64,000 bases of DNA from Gordionus sp. m RMFG-2023 (GCF_954871325.1 NC_088776.1:51044569-51108568), one strand, 5' to 3'; counted from the first letter of the stretch, positions 14,306-28,700 are shown. Program-made: numbers and translations. The notes: a model not told the origin generated them from the letters alone.

Positions 14306-15453
14306 CATAGGCGTAGCCAGGATAAGGGGGGGGATTTAAAATTTATTGGGGGCGCCTTCGGCCGGGTTTCCTTAGTCTATATATAGTCATAAAATAATTT
14401 TACAAGATAGGAGGTTAATTTTAATAAAAAAAATAAGCCTGGAACAAATATGAAATATATTTTTATTAGTTTATATAAAATATAATAAATTACTTGTATA
14501 TGCATTAATCTAAAAGCATGGTAAAAATTTATTCAAACAAGTATAAGAAATTTATTTAGAAAAAGTAGGTAGGCATATAGTTGATATTCTTCTATTATAT
14601 AGAATTAGTTACAAAATACTAGGTAAAATTCCACTTTTACAGATTTGACAGTTAGAAAATATATTGCAGTTAATATTTTAACAAATTTTACTAATCATTG
14701 CTCTTGATAATAAATATAGCAACAATTTGCATTCAATTATTTAACGCTATCTATTTATTTTAAATATAATATTAAAAATTAAACTTCATATTATTTATCT
14801 CGCAATGTCTTTAAAAGATATTTTCTGATGTCCTTATCAATATTTTATAGTTTTCTGTAAAATGTATAATTCGCTATATTGATAAAAATACTTGATTGTC
14901 ATATGATGATTGATAAAATATAATATACTATAAATCTACGACATATAATATTCCACTGTTTGTATTGACCTTTAATTTTTTTTATTTAATTTATGATATA
15001 ATTTTATCAATAGTTTTATAATTATATTTTACTTTTATTAAAATAAATAAATTAAAATTACTCACTTTATAAAAAATTATATTTGATATATTATATTATT
15101 TAGTAATTTTATGGATCTATTAATAATTATAATACATTTCACTTTTGTCTTAAGACTTATCTTATATTCCATTTCCTAAAAAGATTTTTGGTTCACTTTT
15201 TTTTTATATATAAATGCTTTTTTCCAAAAATGTATAAATTATGATTAATATTTTTATAAAAAAATATTAACTTTTACATTATTTCTTTCAAATTATTGTT
15301 TAAATTATATGCTTACATTTTTGGGGGTCAGGGAGTGTGGGGAGGGCTAAGGGGGATATTTATTATTAGCTTAAAATGATATTCACAAAAAGTGATAAAT
15401 TTCTGAAGGGGGGGGGGAATTTCCCCTTGCCCCCCCCCCTGACTACGCCTATG
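14306..15453. mobile_element. Non-autonomous hAT, 8-bp TSD AGGGATAG
   Basis: Ends CATAGGCGTAGCCAGG and (inverted) CATAGGCGTAGTCAGG are flanked on both sides by the identical 8-bp duplication AGGGATAG (14,298-14,305 and 15,454-15,461), the hallmark of hAT transposition. The 1,148-bp interior is AT-rich without coding capacity. Runs of G or C sit just inside both ends. It is younger than the hAT it sits in. Confidence 0.9.
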
Positions 15454-15834
15454 AGGGATAGTGTTATTCCGTGGCGTGTTCTACTCAAATAATTTAAAAA
15501 CTAATGAGCTTTGAGATTTGAAATTTAGGCCAAATATGTATTTTAATAAGGTGCTTAAGTAGGTCTAAAAATGAAAAATTTTAAATTCAAACTTAAAAAC
15601 ATGCTAAAAGTAACTTTTTATATTTTCACTTATAACTTTTATTATAAAATTACTCCGACTTCATATTAATTATGAATAATAAAAAAAATCTCCAATTTAT
15701 CATATGTAAAAATATTTAAAATAATTATCTTAATTTAATATCCCCAAATTAATTTTTAAATGATCCTGAGATTAGCGGGGTGCGTCTTATCTTTAATACA
15801 TCAATTAAATTACTTACAAATATTTAAAAAAAAC

Positions 15835-16022
15835 CAACATAGAAAATAATAATAATCAAAATGAAATTTCTTCAAATGTAGAAAATTCTTATGACATCGA
15901 TAGCAATTACAAATTTAGTTGTGAATTATAAGAAAAATCAACATAGAAAATAATAATAATCAAAATGAAATTTCTTCAAATGAAGAAAATTCTTATGACA
16001 TCGATAGCCTTAATTACAAATT
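15835..16022 (+). repeat. Two-copy tandem duplication, 104-bp spacing
   Basis: The sequence from caacatagaaaataataata through atgacatcgatag occurs twice, at 15,835 and 15,939, inside the hAT remnant. The copies differ at few positions. Confidence 0.85.
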
Positions 16023-17080
16023 TAGTTATGGTAGGTACATATATTAATATATTGAAATTTATATACTTAATTAAGTATAAAGAGGTAACATAGTTTATTT
16101 AAAAAGAATAATCAATTTCAAGAAAGATATATGCATAGAGCCCTATTTAATCCAATACAGGAATCAATACTAACTGATTATTTTGATAAAAGCTTTTAGT
16201 TCTCAGGATTATGCAATAAATATTTGAATTTTTTATTATTTCATATAAATTTAATGAATTAGTAATAACAATTGTGTAGATTTTAGTGAGAATTCATTAT
16301 AATTTCTATTGTAATAGAAATAGATTCACAAAAATGAAATAATTATATTTATATATTAATATTAAATTATTAGTGATTAGAGTCAAGTTTTTTTGCGTCA
16401 GAATCACATTTAATTAAGTATGATTTAAATAATTTTAAAATGTTGTGCAATATTTTCATTTCGAAATTGTATACATTCATTTATCACATATGATATATTT
16501 AAGTAATTTTAACTTAGCAGAGATTACATTTAATGTTAAAATATTGAAACCTAATTTCAGAATGATATTTTGAGAATTAGATTTATATGAGGATCTGTGT
16601 TATAGGTTTATAATAAAGTTGAATAATCTTATATATAAATCAATATAATACAAAAACAACTAATTCAGATAATTTTTTTGAAGAATATTAATCTCCTTAA
16701 ACATTTTTGATGATTATTTCATTACCCTCGAGTGAGAGTGTTGAGCGATTATTTGATAAAGCAAAACTCATACTTAGTGATCGCTGATCTAGACTTGGGG
16801 ATGATAATATAGAAATGTATTTATTATTAAAATGTAACAAAATAAATAATAAATAAAATTATCATAAATAGTTATTTTTTACTACATTAATTAATTTTAG
16901 TCTTTTTATATAAATATATTTATAAATGTTCATTTTTTTTATATGCAATTACATTATAACCAAAAAATAAAACAAATTTATTTGTATTTTTTTTATAAAA
17001 TAACCCAAAAAGTAGCCAAAACTACCTTTGAAAAATAATAGCGAATAGCGTGCTACTTTGTTGTGACGGGTAGCGGTTAC

Positions 17081-17872
17081 GCGCTTCTTTAATTTTTATC
17101 ATTATTTTGAAAATATAATGGTTCACTATGGAATTCCAGCATTTAAAACTTCTAATCTCAAATATTGCTTATAAGAAAGAAAATTTTTACAGAAAGTTTT
17201 GTTTTGTGTAATAATATTTTGCTCTTTTCTCAACCACACTATATTTTTTTAATAAAAGTTTCATGATTCCTTTATATAGATTTTGATATAATAATTCATC
17301 TATTTATTATGGATGCGGGAAGGGGAGGTCTAGCGAGAGGGAAGACGAAAGAGCATAACAATATAGAAATAATATTTTAATTAATGTTTTTATTTCTTTT
17401 TGTTTTTTTCTGAATGAGATATAATAATTGATTTTCCCCATGAAAATTTGTCAATGGGGGTTGAGAGCCCTGCTGCCTCCATGAAGTTTGCCATCTATGG
17501 GTGTGTTGCCTCCAATTATTGAACGAATACGCAGACATGACAAGAAACATCTTCGATTTTCTAACTTTTAATATGAATAAAATACCAAACTGGACTCTTA
17601 TAAGCCAACTCCAAAGAGTGGCACTTTAAGAATTTGTAATTTATGGTCCTTATAAGAAAGCGGATTTCAAACTTTTCGAAGGCATAATAGAGGAACTGGA
17701 GGAATTCTTTGGGTTTTAGCATAACTTATATTTAATTGATAAGTATAGCAAGGTAAAAATTTTACTTTATTTGGAGAAGATTTGTTTTAAAACTTAATAA
17801 AGAACTTTTCACCGAGAGGCACAATCATAAGCCTTGAAACGTGCCCTCAATTTTATTTTGGAATATGAAAGA
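17081..17872. other. AT-rich spacer
   Basis: No gene or element recognised between two hAT copies. Confidence 0.4.
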
Positions 17873-17880
17873 ATCCTATA

Positions 17881-18946
17881 TAGAAGTCCGCAATGGGCGG
17901 GCTTCTAGCACACAAGCCCGCTCGTTCAATATTCTTTAAAAAGTATATCTGCCCGCCCATTATTTATAAAAATTTAACCCACGACACCTATATAAAATTT
18001 AAATAAACTCATTCTTTCAATTTTTTTAAGCATCTAATAAAAAAATGATTTAGTTTTTCAATGCTACATCCCTACAAAAAAGTTTATAATTTATGTTATA
18101 TTACGCAATATTCAATTTAAATTATGGATAAGGAATTTATTTGCTCTAATAAAATATTTATTGATGCTAAAAACCTTAAAGCAATGCTGATTCCTCGTTC
18201 AGAAGAAGCACTGGTTACTGAAAATGCCAATATTTTTCTAACTCATCTTTATAGCTTTGATAAATCTTTTTCTTGTCGTTTCCATCAAAGTAGGATATTC
18301 GTTTAAAGCAGATCATCTACTCGAATGAGATATTTAAATTAAAAGTGAAACCATTAATAATAAATAAATAAAGCAATTTAAATTAATCTTTATAAATTGT
18401 AAACTTAAACCACACTAAATAGCTAAAATCTGGCTAAATTATACAAAAACTGGTTACTTTAAGATTTAAATATTTTGTTATGTTATTAGGAAATGCTCTC
18501 CCCTGTAACAGCCACATCTTCCCTTCTGTTGGTGTTTAATTTTGTCGTGGGTGCAATCTATTTCAAATATTGCATTTATAATTTAATAATCTTTAATTGA
18601 ATTCTCTTTTCTTCTGGGGAAATGAATCAGATTTTCATCCACGTTGATGTTATATTATTCCATCTAAATCGAAACCAACATGTTTTCGATATACCTTTCA
18701 CCTATTTAATTTTTTCCGAAGACTACATCCTCACTTATCGGTATTTTGGTATTAAAAATGTTGAAATTTCAGGGAGCCTATTTTTTTTAATGTTTACTTA
18801 AATAATTTTAAATTAAATAAAAGTTGAAATTTTTTAATTCGCCCGCCCACCCATAGCTTAAATACTTTTCTTAATCCGCCCACCCGTTCTTTAAAAAATT
18901 CTTTACCACTCGTGGGCGGGCGGGCTCCGCCTAATGCAAACCTCTA
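17881..18946 (-). mobile_element. Decayed hAT transposon, near-perfect TSD
   Basis: Left end TAGAAGTCCGCAATGGGCGG and right end, inverted, TAGAGGTTTGCATTAGGCGG are flanked by ATCCTATA (17,873-17,880) and ATCCTAAA (18,947-18,954), a 7/8 match. On the minus strand near 18,180-18,240 the words ILAFSVTSASSERGIS match the hAT C-terminal dimerisation domain, so it is a deletion derivative of an autonomous element. Confidence 0.8.
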
Positions 18947-19619
18947 ATCCTAAACCGGATTCATAAATGTTATTATTACTGTGAATATCATCTGCAAATA
19001 TAATTTAGGGGGAAAAAATTACAATTTATACTGACTTCATCCAAATAAATCCACTTAATTTTCATATTCTTTGTCGATGAATGGGACAAAAACGACCATA
19101 TCAGACAAAAAAATGATCTAGTCAAAATCGTTTATTTTAAAATTTATTTTATATAAATTGAACGGAAATGGGTAATATTTATCAAAATAAAATAATATAT
19201 ACATTTATTTAAATATTTATAATTTTTTTAAAAATCATTTAAGTGATTGTGTTAAATGAAAAAAAAAGAATACTAATGTCCCCTAATCAAATATTTTTTT
19301 TTAGTCTAAGGTTTGTTTAATAAAAAACTGATTCATACTATAAAAAAAATTAATTATTCGGCCTTGTTGTTATAAAAAGACAATAAGAGTCTGGTAGTTT
19401 TAGTTATTTGAGCAATATGTCATTTCATTAGATTTCCCCGAAAAATGAGAAATCAACTGTTATCAAAATAATATAGAGTAAAAAAGAATGGTGAAATATG
19501 GGAGGAAAAAAGGCAGAGGGAGGGGGAGGGAAAAATGAAATTACAAATATGTCACATGTAAAAAAAATCGCAATTTCGATATAATTGGTTTCCGCTGATA
19601 AAAAAAATATCTAATGAAA

Positions 19620-19748
19620 TTAATAAACGATTTTTGAAAGTGTGTGCTGCAAAATGCCACCCGATTGCAAATATTGGCATTCGATCTCATTTTCAGCTAA
19701 CAAAATTGCTTTAAAATGAATTTCTTTAGCCTTATCATCGGTTGTAGC
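19620..19748 (-). CDS. IREB2: IREB2-like exon 18, stop codon
   Basis: Encodes the C-terminus, including [20 protein letters not shown] and [14 protein letters not shown], then TAA. The match is to the NGGILNYMIRKM end of IRPs. Confidence 0.92.
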   Translation of the reverse strand, partial: ATTDDKAKEIHFKAILLAENEIECQYLQSGGILQHTLSKIVY

Positions 19749-22700
19749 CTAAATGGAATAAAAAAATAAAAAATTAAATATTTAGTAACTTTACAAGATA
19801 TGTTAAAATGTATCTCAAACTTATTAACGACCTTAACACCGAGCGTTTGTCTCGGTTTCAAAAACAGTTCGCTATTCATTCCTGGATTTCTTCCGTCGAC
19901 CAAATGATCACACATCCTACCGTAAATATCAAAGGTCTCGGTTCCATTAAGCTTGAGAGTTTGCGCATTTTCTCCTTCAACGAAGATCAGTGGCATAATT
20001 CCGACGGATATCAAATCGATTCGATAGGTATTATCAAAGCTCTCAGCTATAAATGGTAACATATTAGAGATTAAATTTAAATATATTGATCGGCCACATC
20101 TTCTATAAAGGTATTAACCAATTGTCAATATTACGTTTTATAAATAAAAGGCCTATTTTTCTTTAAATAATTTTTTTTACATAAATTTTGATTCATATTT
20201 TATTAAATTATAATCATAATTAATATTATTCAAATTTATAATTATGGAATTGAATACCATTTAAATAAAATTTAAAATTATGGTATTGAATACCATTTAA
20301 ATAAAATTTAAAATTATGGTATTGAATACCATTTAAATAAAAAACATATGTATAAAATTTTAATCTAGCGTTTTTGTTCCGGTTCTAAATAGTTTTTAAA
20401 AAGTGATTCAGTTTCTAAAATTTGAAGCGGTTGCGATGGATCCAGGTTTTGGTTTAAAATTTTGTCATACGCGTACGCAGGAATTTGGTCTGGGGGAGGG
20501 ATAATAAAATTTTTTAAGAAATATTATTGTTTTTTAAAAATATCAAGCATAAATTTATTAGGACTAATAACTATTTCTAATACACAATTTTAAATTAATG
20601 TGAATTATAAAAAAATTATATGTAAAGAATCACATAAATGACCTAAAATAGAAATTTGAATTTTTTGAGCTTTAAAATTTATATATAAAGTATAAAAAAT
20701 TTAAATGTTAGAAATATAAATTAATACACAAAAAGCTTAGGGAATAATTGTATTGTGTATGTTATATATTTACAATGTAAAATCCAATCTTCGTTGGGAT
20801 TGAGCTAATTTTTCAATTATCTCATCCTTGCTTGTTGTCAAATCAAATGCCTATGAATATTCAAAAGATCCAAACCTTTCAATCTACTTTCAAAAGTTGT
20901 ACTGTTTTTTAAAAATATCAAGCATAAATTTATTAGGACTAATAACTATTTCTAATACACAATTTTAAATTAATGTGAATTATAAAAAAATTATATGTAA
21001 AGAATCACATAAATGACCTAAAATAGAAATTTGAATTTTTTGAGCTTTAAAATTTATATATAAAGTATAAAAAATTTAAATGTTAGAAATATAAATTAAT
21101 ACACAAAAAGCTTAGGGAATAATTGTATTTTGTATGTTAAATATTTACAATGTAAAATCCAATCTTCGTTGGGATTGAGCTAATTTTTCAATTATCTCAT
21201 CCTTGCTTGTTGTCAAATCAAATGCCTATGAATATTCAAAAGATCCAAACCTTTCAATCTACTTTCAAAAGTTGTACTGTTTTTTAAAAATATCAAGCAT
21301 AAATTTATTAGGACTAATAACTATTTCTAATACACAATTTTAAATTAATGTGAATTATAAAAAAATTATATGTAAAGAATCACATAAATGACCTAAAATA
21401 GAAATTTGAATTTTTTGAGCTTTAAAATTTATATATAAAGTATAAAAAATTTAAATGTTAGAAATATAAATTAATACACAAAAAGCTTAGGGAATAATTG
21501 TATTTTGTATGTTAAATATTTACAATGTAAAATCCAATCTTCGTTGGGATTGAGCTAATTTTTCAATTATCTCATCCTTGCTTGTTGTCAAATCAAATGC
21601 CTATGAATATTCAAAAGATCCAAACCTTTCAATCTACTTTCAAAAGTTGTACTGTTTTTTAAAAATATCAAGCATAAATTTATTAGGACTAATAACTATT
21701 TCTAATACACAATTTTAAATTAATGTGAATTATAAAAAAATTATATGTAAAGAATCACATAAATGACCTAAAATAGAAATTTGAATTTTTTGAGCTTTAA
21801 AATTTATATATAAAGTATAAAAAATTTAAATGTTAGAAATATAAATTAATACACAAAAAGCTTAGGGAATAATTGTATTTTGTATGTTAAATATTTACAA
21901 TGTAAAATCCAATCTTCGTTGGGATTGAGCTAATTTTTCAATTATCTCATCCTTGCTTGTTGTCAAATCAAATGCCTATGAATATTCAAAAGATCCAAAC
22001 CTTTCAATCTACTTTCAAAAGTTGTACTTCTTGGTATGTTTTTCAAATCCGGGTCGGGCCTGAAAATTTTATTTTAAAAAAGGCCGGGGCGGGCCTGAAA
22101 ATTGAGCTTAGCCGTAAAAATCTTTGAAAAAATCCAGGTCGTGCCCTGCAAATGGTACCTCTGCAGGGCTCTGTTATTCTTCTTAAAAAATAGAATGTTC
22201 TCTCATTAGTTTACTATTGGGAAGAGTTGCTAATATATATATAAACCATTTTAATACATTGGGAATATAATCTAAAATGTTTTTGAAATAATGCAGAGCA
22301 TCCATAGCATTTTTTGGGACTGTATCAACCATAGTTAATCTTATAAACATAGTCATTCAGCTAATAAGGCATCATAAGATACTTTAACATCTTCATGATA
22401 AAAATCCAACAAATATTTTTTTTCTATCACCATCTGAAAAAGGTTGGGAAGGCTTTTATGGAAATAATATTTGCAGATTGGTAAGTGCTAATGAATTAAA
22501 AACCATTCATTTATTTGGTTTATAAATGTATTTGTATCTAAGATATACTCTTCTACTGATCCTATATTAATGTTTTAACTATGAGCTTGCCTTGCTGCAA
22601 GTCGAGTGAGACAAATATTAAACACGTATAGCTCTGCTTTTGACTTAACAATAACATATAAAACATGAAATTCTTCATAAACATTAGCCCTAATTTCCTT

Positions 22701-25700
22701 GAATTCTAATAAAATGCTCTCCGCTATTCTCATCTTCTTAATCAAGTCAACATGTTTTTGAAAAGTAATACATAAAATAGTTGTACATCCTAATGAGAAA
22801 AAAAATTTGGAACAAACATTGAATCCAATAATTTTCTTGCTTCTAAGGAAAAATTTCTTTCAGGCCATTGTGATATGTCAGTAATAGCAAATAATCGGCT
22901 CTTCTAACTCCATAAAAGCTGTTACTGCTTGATGGCGGAGACTTTATCTCGTAGGACAAGGTTGCAATTTCTTTCTCCCTATTGGACAATTTCAGAATAA
23001 TTATTACTAGACTAGAAATTTAAAAATGGTAGATATATTACGCCACTAAAAATTTGAAAATAATAAGATAATATTACGCCGGAAAACTTGAAATCGAAAT
23101 TAATTGATAAACTTAGTTATGAATGTGATAATAAATGTAATTAAATATATATTTAATATGAGATAGGAATAAATATTAACAAATATAAATTAATATGTAC
23201 TGTGTAAATTTAATTCAAAACATTTCCATATTTATTAATTTATTTGAAAATAAAATTATTTGACTTGTAAAAAGTTGTTAAAATAACATATTTATATATT
23301 CTTATCAATTTTTACAAGTTAAAATTTTTATTTACAAACGAATTAAAAAATATGGAAATGTTTAAATTAAATCTGCACAACACTCTAAACAAAAATATTT
23401 TTGAAAAATATATCCGGCATCTGCATTTTTTGGCTTGGGGGGGGATTTGTCCCCCTGCCCCCCCCCGCTGCGTACGCCAATGAATTTTGTTAAAGCTGAG
23501 TCCAAAAGAATTTTTAAAACTTTCGCAAATTATGAATTTAGAATTATTTTGGACATTATTTTATTTTTAGATTTAAAATAGCTTATTTATTTTATTTTTA
23601 TCAACGAAAATTTGTTAATTTAATTTTTTTGATGTTTCGGATATAGCTTAAAATAAAATTTCAAACCAATAAACACTCTAAAATAAATCACACAACATTT
23701 CAAACAGTATATTAATTACATTTTTGTTAGAACGGATTTATGGAAATTTCAAAATGGGTTCTGAGATTCACAATAAACAAAATAGATAACGTGACATTAA
23801 ACTTAAAAAGAAGTTTAATTATTTTGACTTATATATATTAAGTTTGCGTACCATTCTTGGAATGTAATAATTTAAAAATAAATGAATAATATTGTTCAAA
23901 CCTAGAATGACGCGTACACCGAGCATGCGTGGCCCTTTGGCCGACCAATCACGAGTAGGATTTCCAGTCCCGAATAGTTGACCAGCCAAAACCATAAGTG
24001 GCGTGCGAGTCACTTGGTATAATAAGGCCGTCTCGTAGACCGAAAGAGTACGCCGAGAAGGAAAATGGATGGAATGGTTGGAAGGAACTATATAAATTAA
24101 TTAGCCCAAAGTTTATTATTATAATTTGTAAGGTATACAAATATAAATAAGTAATGGAAAAGATTAAGTAAATAAACAAATTTAAATTTATTTTTAAAAC
24201 CTTTGCATTTGGCGGTTTTTAACAGCTGATTGACCAGTCTAGGATTGCCGAAAGTTCCTCTAACCATTACTTCGTAATTACCCCTTCTAGAGCCGTAGGA
24301 ATTAAACTCCCTGGGACTTAAACTAAATTTTTAATTTAAAAAAACATTAAGGAAAGATGTAAATTGATTCATTTGATAAATGTCTCGACTCCAAATCTAA
24401 CATATTAATATTTAATAAATTCTCACTATCACCTAAAAAAAATGGCCGATATTGAAAGAAAATAGATTTACAATCTAGTATATATATATATTTTTTTTTA
24501 TTCCCCCTACATTCAAAGGGTAGATTTATTTATGGAGTTGAAAAAACGAATTAATTATTTCTCTTAATTTCTATTGATGTTTATCTGAAGTTTTATTATT
24601 TTTTTAAATGTGATATATTGTCATCAAATCAGACTCATGTCATGGCTAAAGATGTCCCTAATTTGCAAATGGGTAGATAGAGATTAAGCGTGTGCTTTTC
24701 GTTCTTATAATAGCTTAGCAGAAATAATAAATGATTAAATATTATATAAATATATATAAACCCCGTTTGAGCCAGATATTTAGCTGCTGGGCTATTCCTG
24801 GCTATGCTGCCCGCAGGCGATATGTGGTCGGTGCTAATACAATTTCCCAAAAATACTATGCATCTAGCGCCTTCTATTAAACAATCAGTAGCCTCTGTTA
24901 TAAAATCGGATTTATGGATAGGAGTCACCGTGTTGTCAAAAATTGGCGGGCACCTTAGGTAGGACGATGAGTTATTCCAGGGGAACAATCCATGGGCCAA
25001 AGACGAATCACAGGTAGGAATGGAGATAGATTGCCAATCCTTGTTTCCAGTTTGAATGCTATGATATTAAAATTATTACAGTTTATATCATAAATTAAAT
25101 TAGATGATGAAAAAGAAGAAGTATATTAATCAATAAATATATATAAACCCATACACTTCGATTATACAATAAAAGTTGAAGTATTTACCTCTTGTCAAGC
25201 CTTCTATAAATAGCCGTCAACACCAGTCTCTTCTCAATTTCGGCTATAGCGGCGCGGGTAGGCCAAATGTTTCTTAAATAAATTTCCTTGTTTTGGCCAG
25301 ATTTGATGGGGAAAGGGTCATTAAGAAAATCGTGCTGAGGAGTCCCTGCCAAGGCATAAGCTACGACCAAAGGGGGTGAGGCCAAAAAATTGAGTCCAGC
25401 ATGAGGTATGTTCCGCCCCTCAAAATTGCGGTGACCAGAAAGGAAAGAGCATAGCATCACGTTGGAATTTTTAGCCTTTTGTTTAGGGCCGTCTGTGATA
25501 GGAATCGATTTGCCTATTTCGAAAATATTAATAGAGACCTACAAAATATAAAAATGTTGGGCCCGAGCTTGCCCACTGCTTTGTAGAAATTTTTACTTAG
25601 AACTAGGCCTGATCTGTTATGGTCGACTTAAAAGGTTATAGAAGAGAAATCCCAAACCTTAAAAATATATTTTTTTATTTCAAATTTTAATGTTATGCCT

Positions 25701-28700
25701 TAAATTTAACTATTCAGTGATAACTTTAATGATGTTTATCTATTTTATTCTATTTAAAACAAAATGTGATATGAGAAAATGAATATAAAATATTTCTTAC
25801 CTCCTGATAAAACTTTTCTTATTTTTTAAATTCAATTCTTTTCATAATTTTGATATTCGATCAGGCAAAAAAGAAATATAATATTATCATTTATCGGGCC
25901 ACAATCAGGGTCTATATTTGATTGATGATGTTACCACCAACCTGCCCCTGCAGAGCTCTAATATGACTAATTAATAGAAAACATTATGGTCATTAAGTAT
26001 AGCGTCGTTGCTAAAGTTAATGGATATTGTGTGATTATGGTATAATGTACATTCGTTTACCCAACATCAAACAGTCTAAACAATTCATATCGGTCCCTGA
26101 ATTAGCGTCGCAAGTTGAACATCCATAGCCAGTGACTCGGAACCCCAACCTTCGTAAGTAGGGCAGGGTTAGGCTGTCTATCAAATAGGCAACGGAAACT
26201 GGTCCACCAGGAGATAGGCTGGCGGTCACGTGAGCCGGAATGGAGAGTCCTTGTTGTACGATTATAGTTTACATAATATATTCTATTTTAATTTAAGCAT
26301 CTATAATTTTTAAATATCCAAAGTAGTTTTTTTATTGTATTTGCAACCTTGAATATTTTAAGATATAAATTCCTTATAAAATCTATGTCAAATTTAGCCA
26401 TATAGAAGGGATCATATTATTTTGTATTACATTAATATTATTGATAATTTATGTGTCCGCCTTTATAAGTCTGAAGTGTAACCTGATAAAAAATAAGAAG
26501 AAAAAGGAGTTGAGGAATTAAAAACAAAAAATCATGTTTTACCTGATTCCACAGCTGATTTCGCCAATAAGCCGGCGGCCAACATTGTGCTAGGATTAGT
26601 CGAATTGGTGCAAGAGGTAATGGCTGCTAGAATCACATGACTATCTGTTATATATATAACGTGATTTTTATCCATAGACATTGGTTCATATAACAGTTCA
26701 TAAATACATTAACTTTGAAAGCCACCCCGAGCTCATAGTTAAAAGATGTAAAATAAATTAGGACAGGACTAAAAAAAAAATTACCGTATCTATAATTTCT
26801 AATTTGCAGGGTTGTGCGGAAATCAAAAAAAACTAGTTAAAAATAAAAACATTGGATCAATGGAAGAAGTGAAGGAGTGCGCAGGCGCTTAAGGGTAAAG
26901 TTATCGTTTGCATCAGCAAGTAAATTGTCAACAGCCTTATTACGGTCCACCAGTGATAGCTCAAATTCTTCCGAAAGCTCGCTGTCTTGAGTGACGGATG
27001 CGTCTGCACGATCAGCAGATCCTCGACGATTAAGTAAGGATAAGGGAATGGGTCCGCCAGTGAATGTTATCTTCTCTTGCGATTTTTTCGGCCCACTTAT
27101 ACAGGTTTTAACGCGTGATAAGTCTATATCTATTACCTTGGCGTTTTACGATAAAATATAAGGAATGCAGGGTGCAAGTAAGTAAAATATAAAATGGGGA
27201 AAAAAAAGAAGGCCACTGATAAAAAAAATGCAATTATTTTTATGTCAACTCAAATTTTTTTTTTGTGTGCACTTAATTAAAAAATTAATCAGACCGTGTG
27301 ATAGGTTTTTTAAAATGATAAATCGTCAGCTTAGTATTATTGGTGTTCTATATCCACCAATAATGTGGATAAAAATGTATTTCTTTTCAACAAATCAATT
27401 CTTCTATATAGTATTATCCTTCCCTATCATAAATAAAAAATGTTAAAAAGTAATTAAGAATAATCCTTTATTTTATAAAAGCGTGATATCCTATTTTAAA
27501 ATGCAAGAAATATATTTTTTTATTATGCTGCCCTGAAAATTAAAAATAGAAGTCAGATAATAAAATATATAAAAAATGAATATAAAATAAAAGAAATCAT
27601 AGTGATATAAATGAAAGAGAAGATATCTATACTTTAGAATAAATTGGATCGGATTGAGTTGAATCAGAGTGATCTCTCAATAATCGGATGGATTGAAAAT
27701 AGCTTTTCATTCTTCGAATTTCGTGTTCGGACCGATCTTATTGATAGATAATATGTAAGATGTGCTTATTAATTTATTATAGGGCACGGCAATCAATCAA
27801 AAAAAAACCTCAAAATTTATATACTTTTGGGTTTGCTTTTCAAAAATTAGTGTTTTTCAGAGTCCTTAGTATCAAATGACACTTAAAGGTGAGTTTATTT
27901 TCAATAATTCTTCTTAGATTAATGTAGAAAAGGATTAGTATGTGAAATTTTTTTTAAAAAAATTAGATTACATGAAACGTACAAATTTTTTTAAAAATAA
28001 CATTTTATTATTATTGTAAAACTGGATATTCAACCTTAATTTGGTTTCTATTTTGTAAATTAGAAATGAAAATTATAAATAGGCCCACTTAAACCGGCGT
28101 TTAACGCGATATATTTCTACATCTAATATCTTGGTATATAAAAATCTCAGTTTAAAAAAAATAATATGCGGAGTTCTCCAATCAAAGCCATATAGTATAT
28201 TAGATGTTTTCTTCTTAGCGCCCTAAAACTTTAGTTTAAAAATGGATATATTGTTTAATATATTTAATTAGTTTATAATGTATACCCGTATAACTCAAGT
28301 AATCTAACGCGATCAAATCAAAAGGGAAAAACGCCGAAAGAGCCCCGTACTCGGGGCACATACTAGCAACTGTTATCCGATCTGTCACCGTTAATTCGCC
28401 TAAACCGGGTCCAAAAAATTCGACAGTGCTGCCGTTTAAAGTATCAGGGAGGCCGCGCAAAACCTGGAGAAAAAGTAAAACAAAAATTTTAACAATAAAT
28501 TATTATATTTGTTTTTAATATATCAAAAACATTTTTTATTAATGTTTAATTTTATCTTTTTCGTCGTTCTTTCTCTTAATTTGATCAGAAAATATTTAGT
28601 ATAAAAATTAAATATCCGATTCCATCCATCAATTTTAACATTCTATTAAAAAAAAATTATGACGTCTTTGAGAATCTTAATTTTACACATCATTCCAAAT

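Larger units (their letters stand above)
13391..17080 (+). mobile_element. Decayed hAT transposon hosting another hAT
   Basis: Both ends are rich in GTAGC/GTAACC words (left GTAACCTGCTACAAGTAGCG; right, inverted, GTAACCGCTACCC). Between them are plus-strand transposase remnants: PNNTRWNSVYNAIK near 13,895-13,945, which is the hAT RW motif region, and SSESVERLFDKAKLILSD near 16,725, the C-terminal dimerisation domain, interrupted by stops. The element is split by the complete hAT at 14,306-15,453. A target-site duplication is not evident. Confidence 0.7.
20466..23482 (-). mobile_element. hAT transposon (ZMYM1-type), TSD AATTTTGT
   Basis: Ends CATACGCGTACGCAGG and (inverted) CATTGGCGTACGCAGC are flanked by identical AATTTTGT at 20,458-20,465 and 23,483-23,490. 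Minus-strand transposase remnants include [20 protein letters not shown] and [10 protein letters not shown] near 22,580-22,740, and the C-terminal words [13 protein letters not shown] and QRRLDFTL inside the tandem array. It lies in intron 16 of the IREB2-like gene. Poly-G and poly-C tracts sit at the right end. Confidence 0.88.

Noticed and set aside
19808-20059. Plus-strand 83-codon frame
   Set aside because: It is the antisense shadow of exon 17 of the IREB2-like gene.
28140-28220. A piece reading [19 protein letters not shown] as the exon between IRP exons 8 and 10
   Set aside because: The phase is wrong. The real exon was found at 27,633-27,736 with correct phase and much better similarity.
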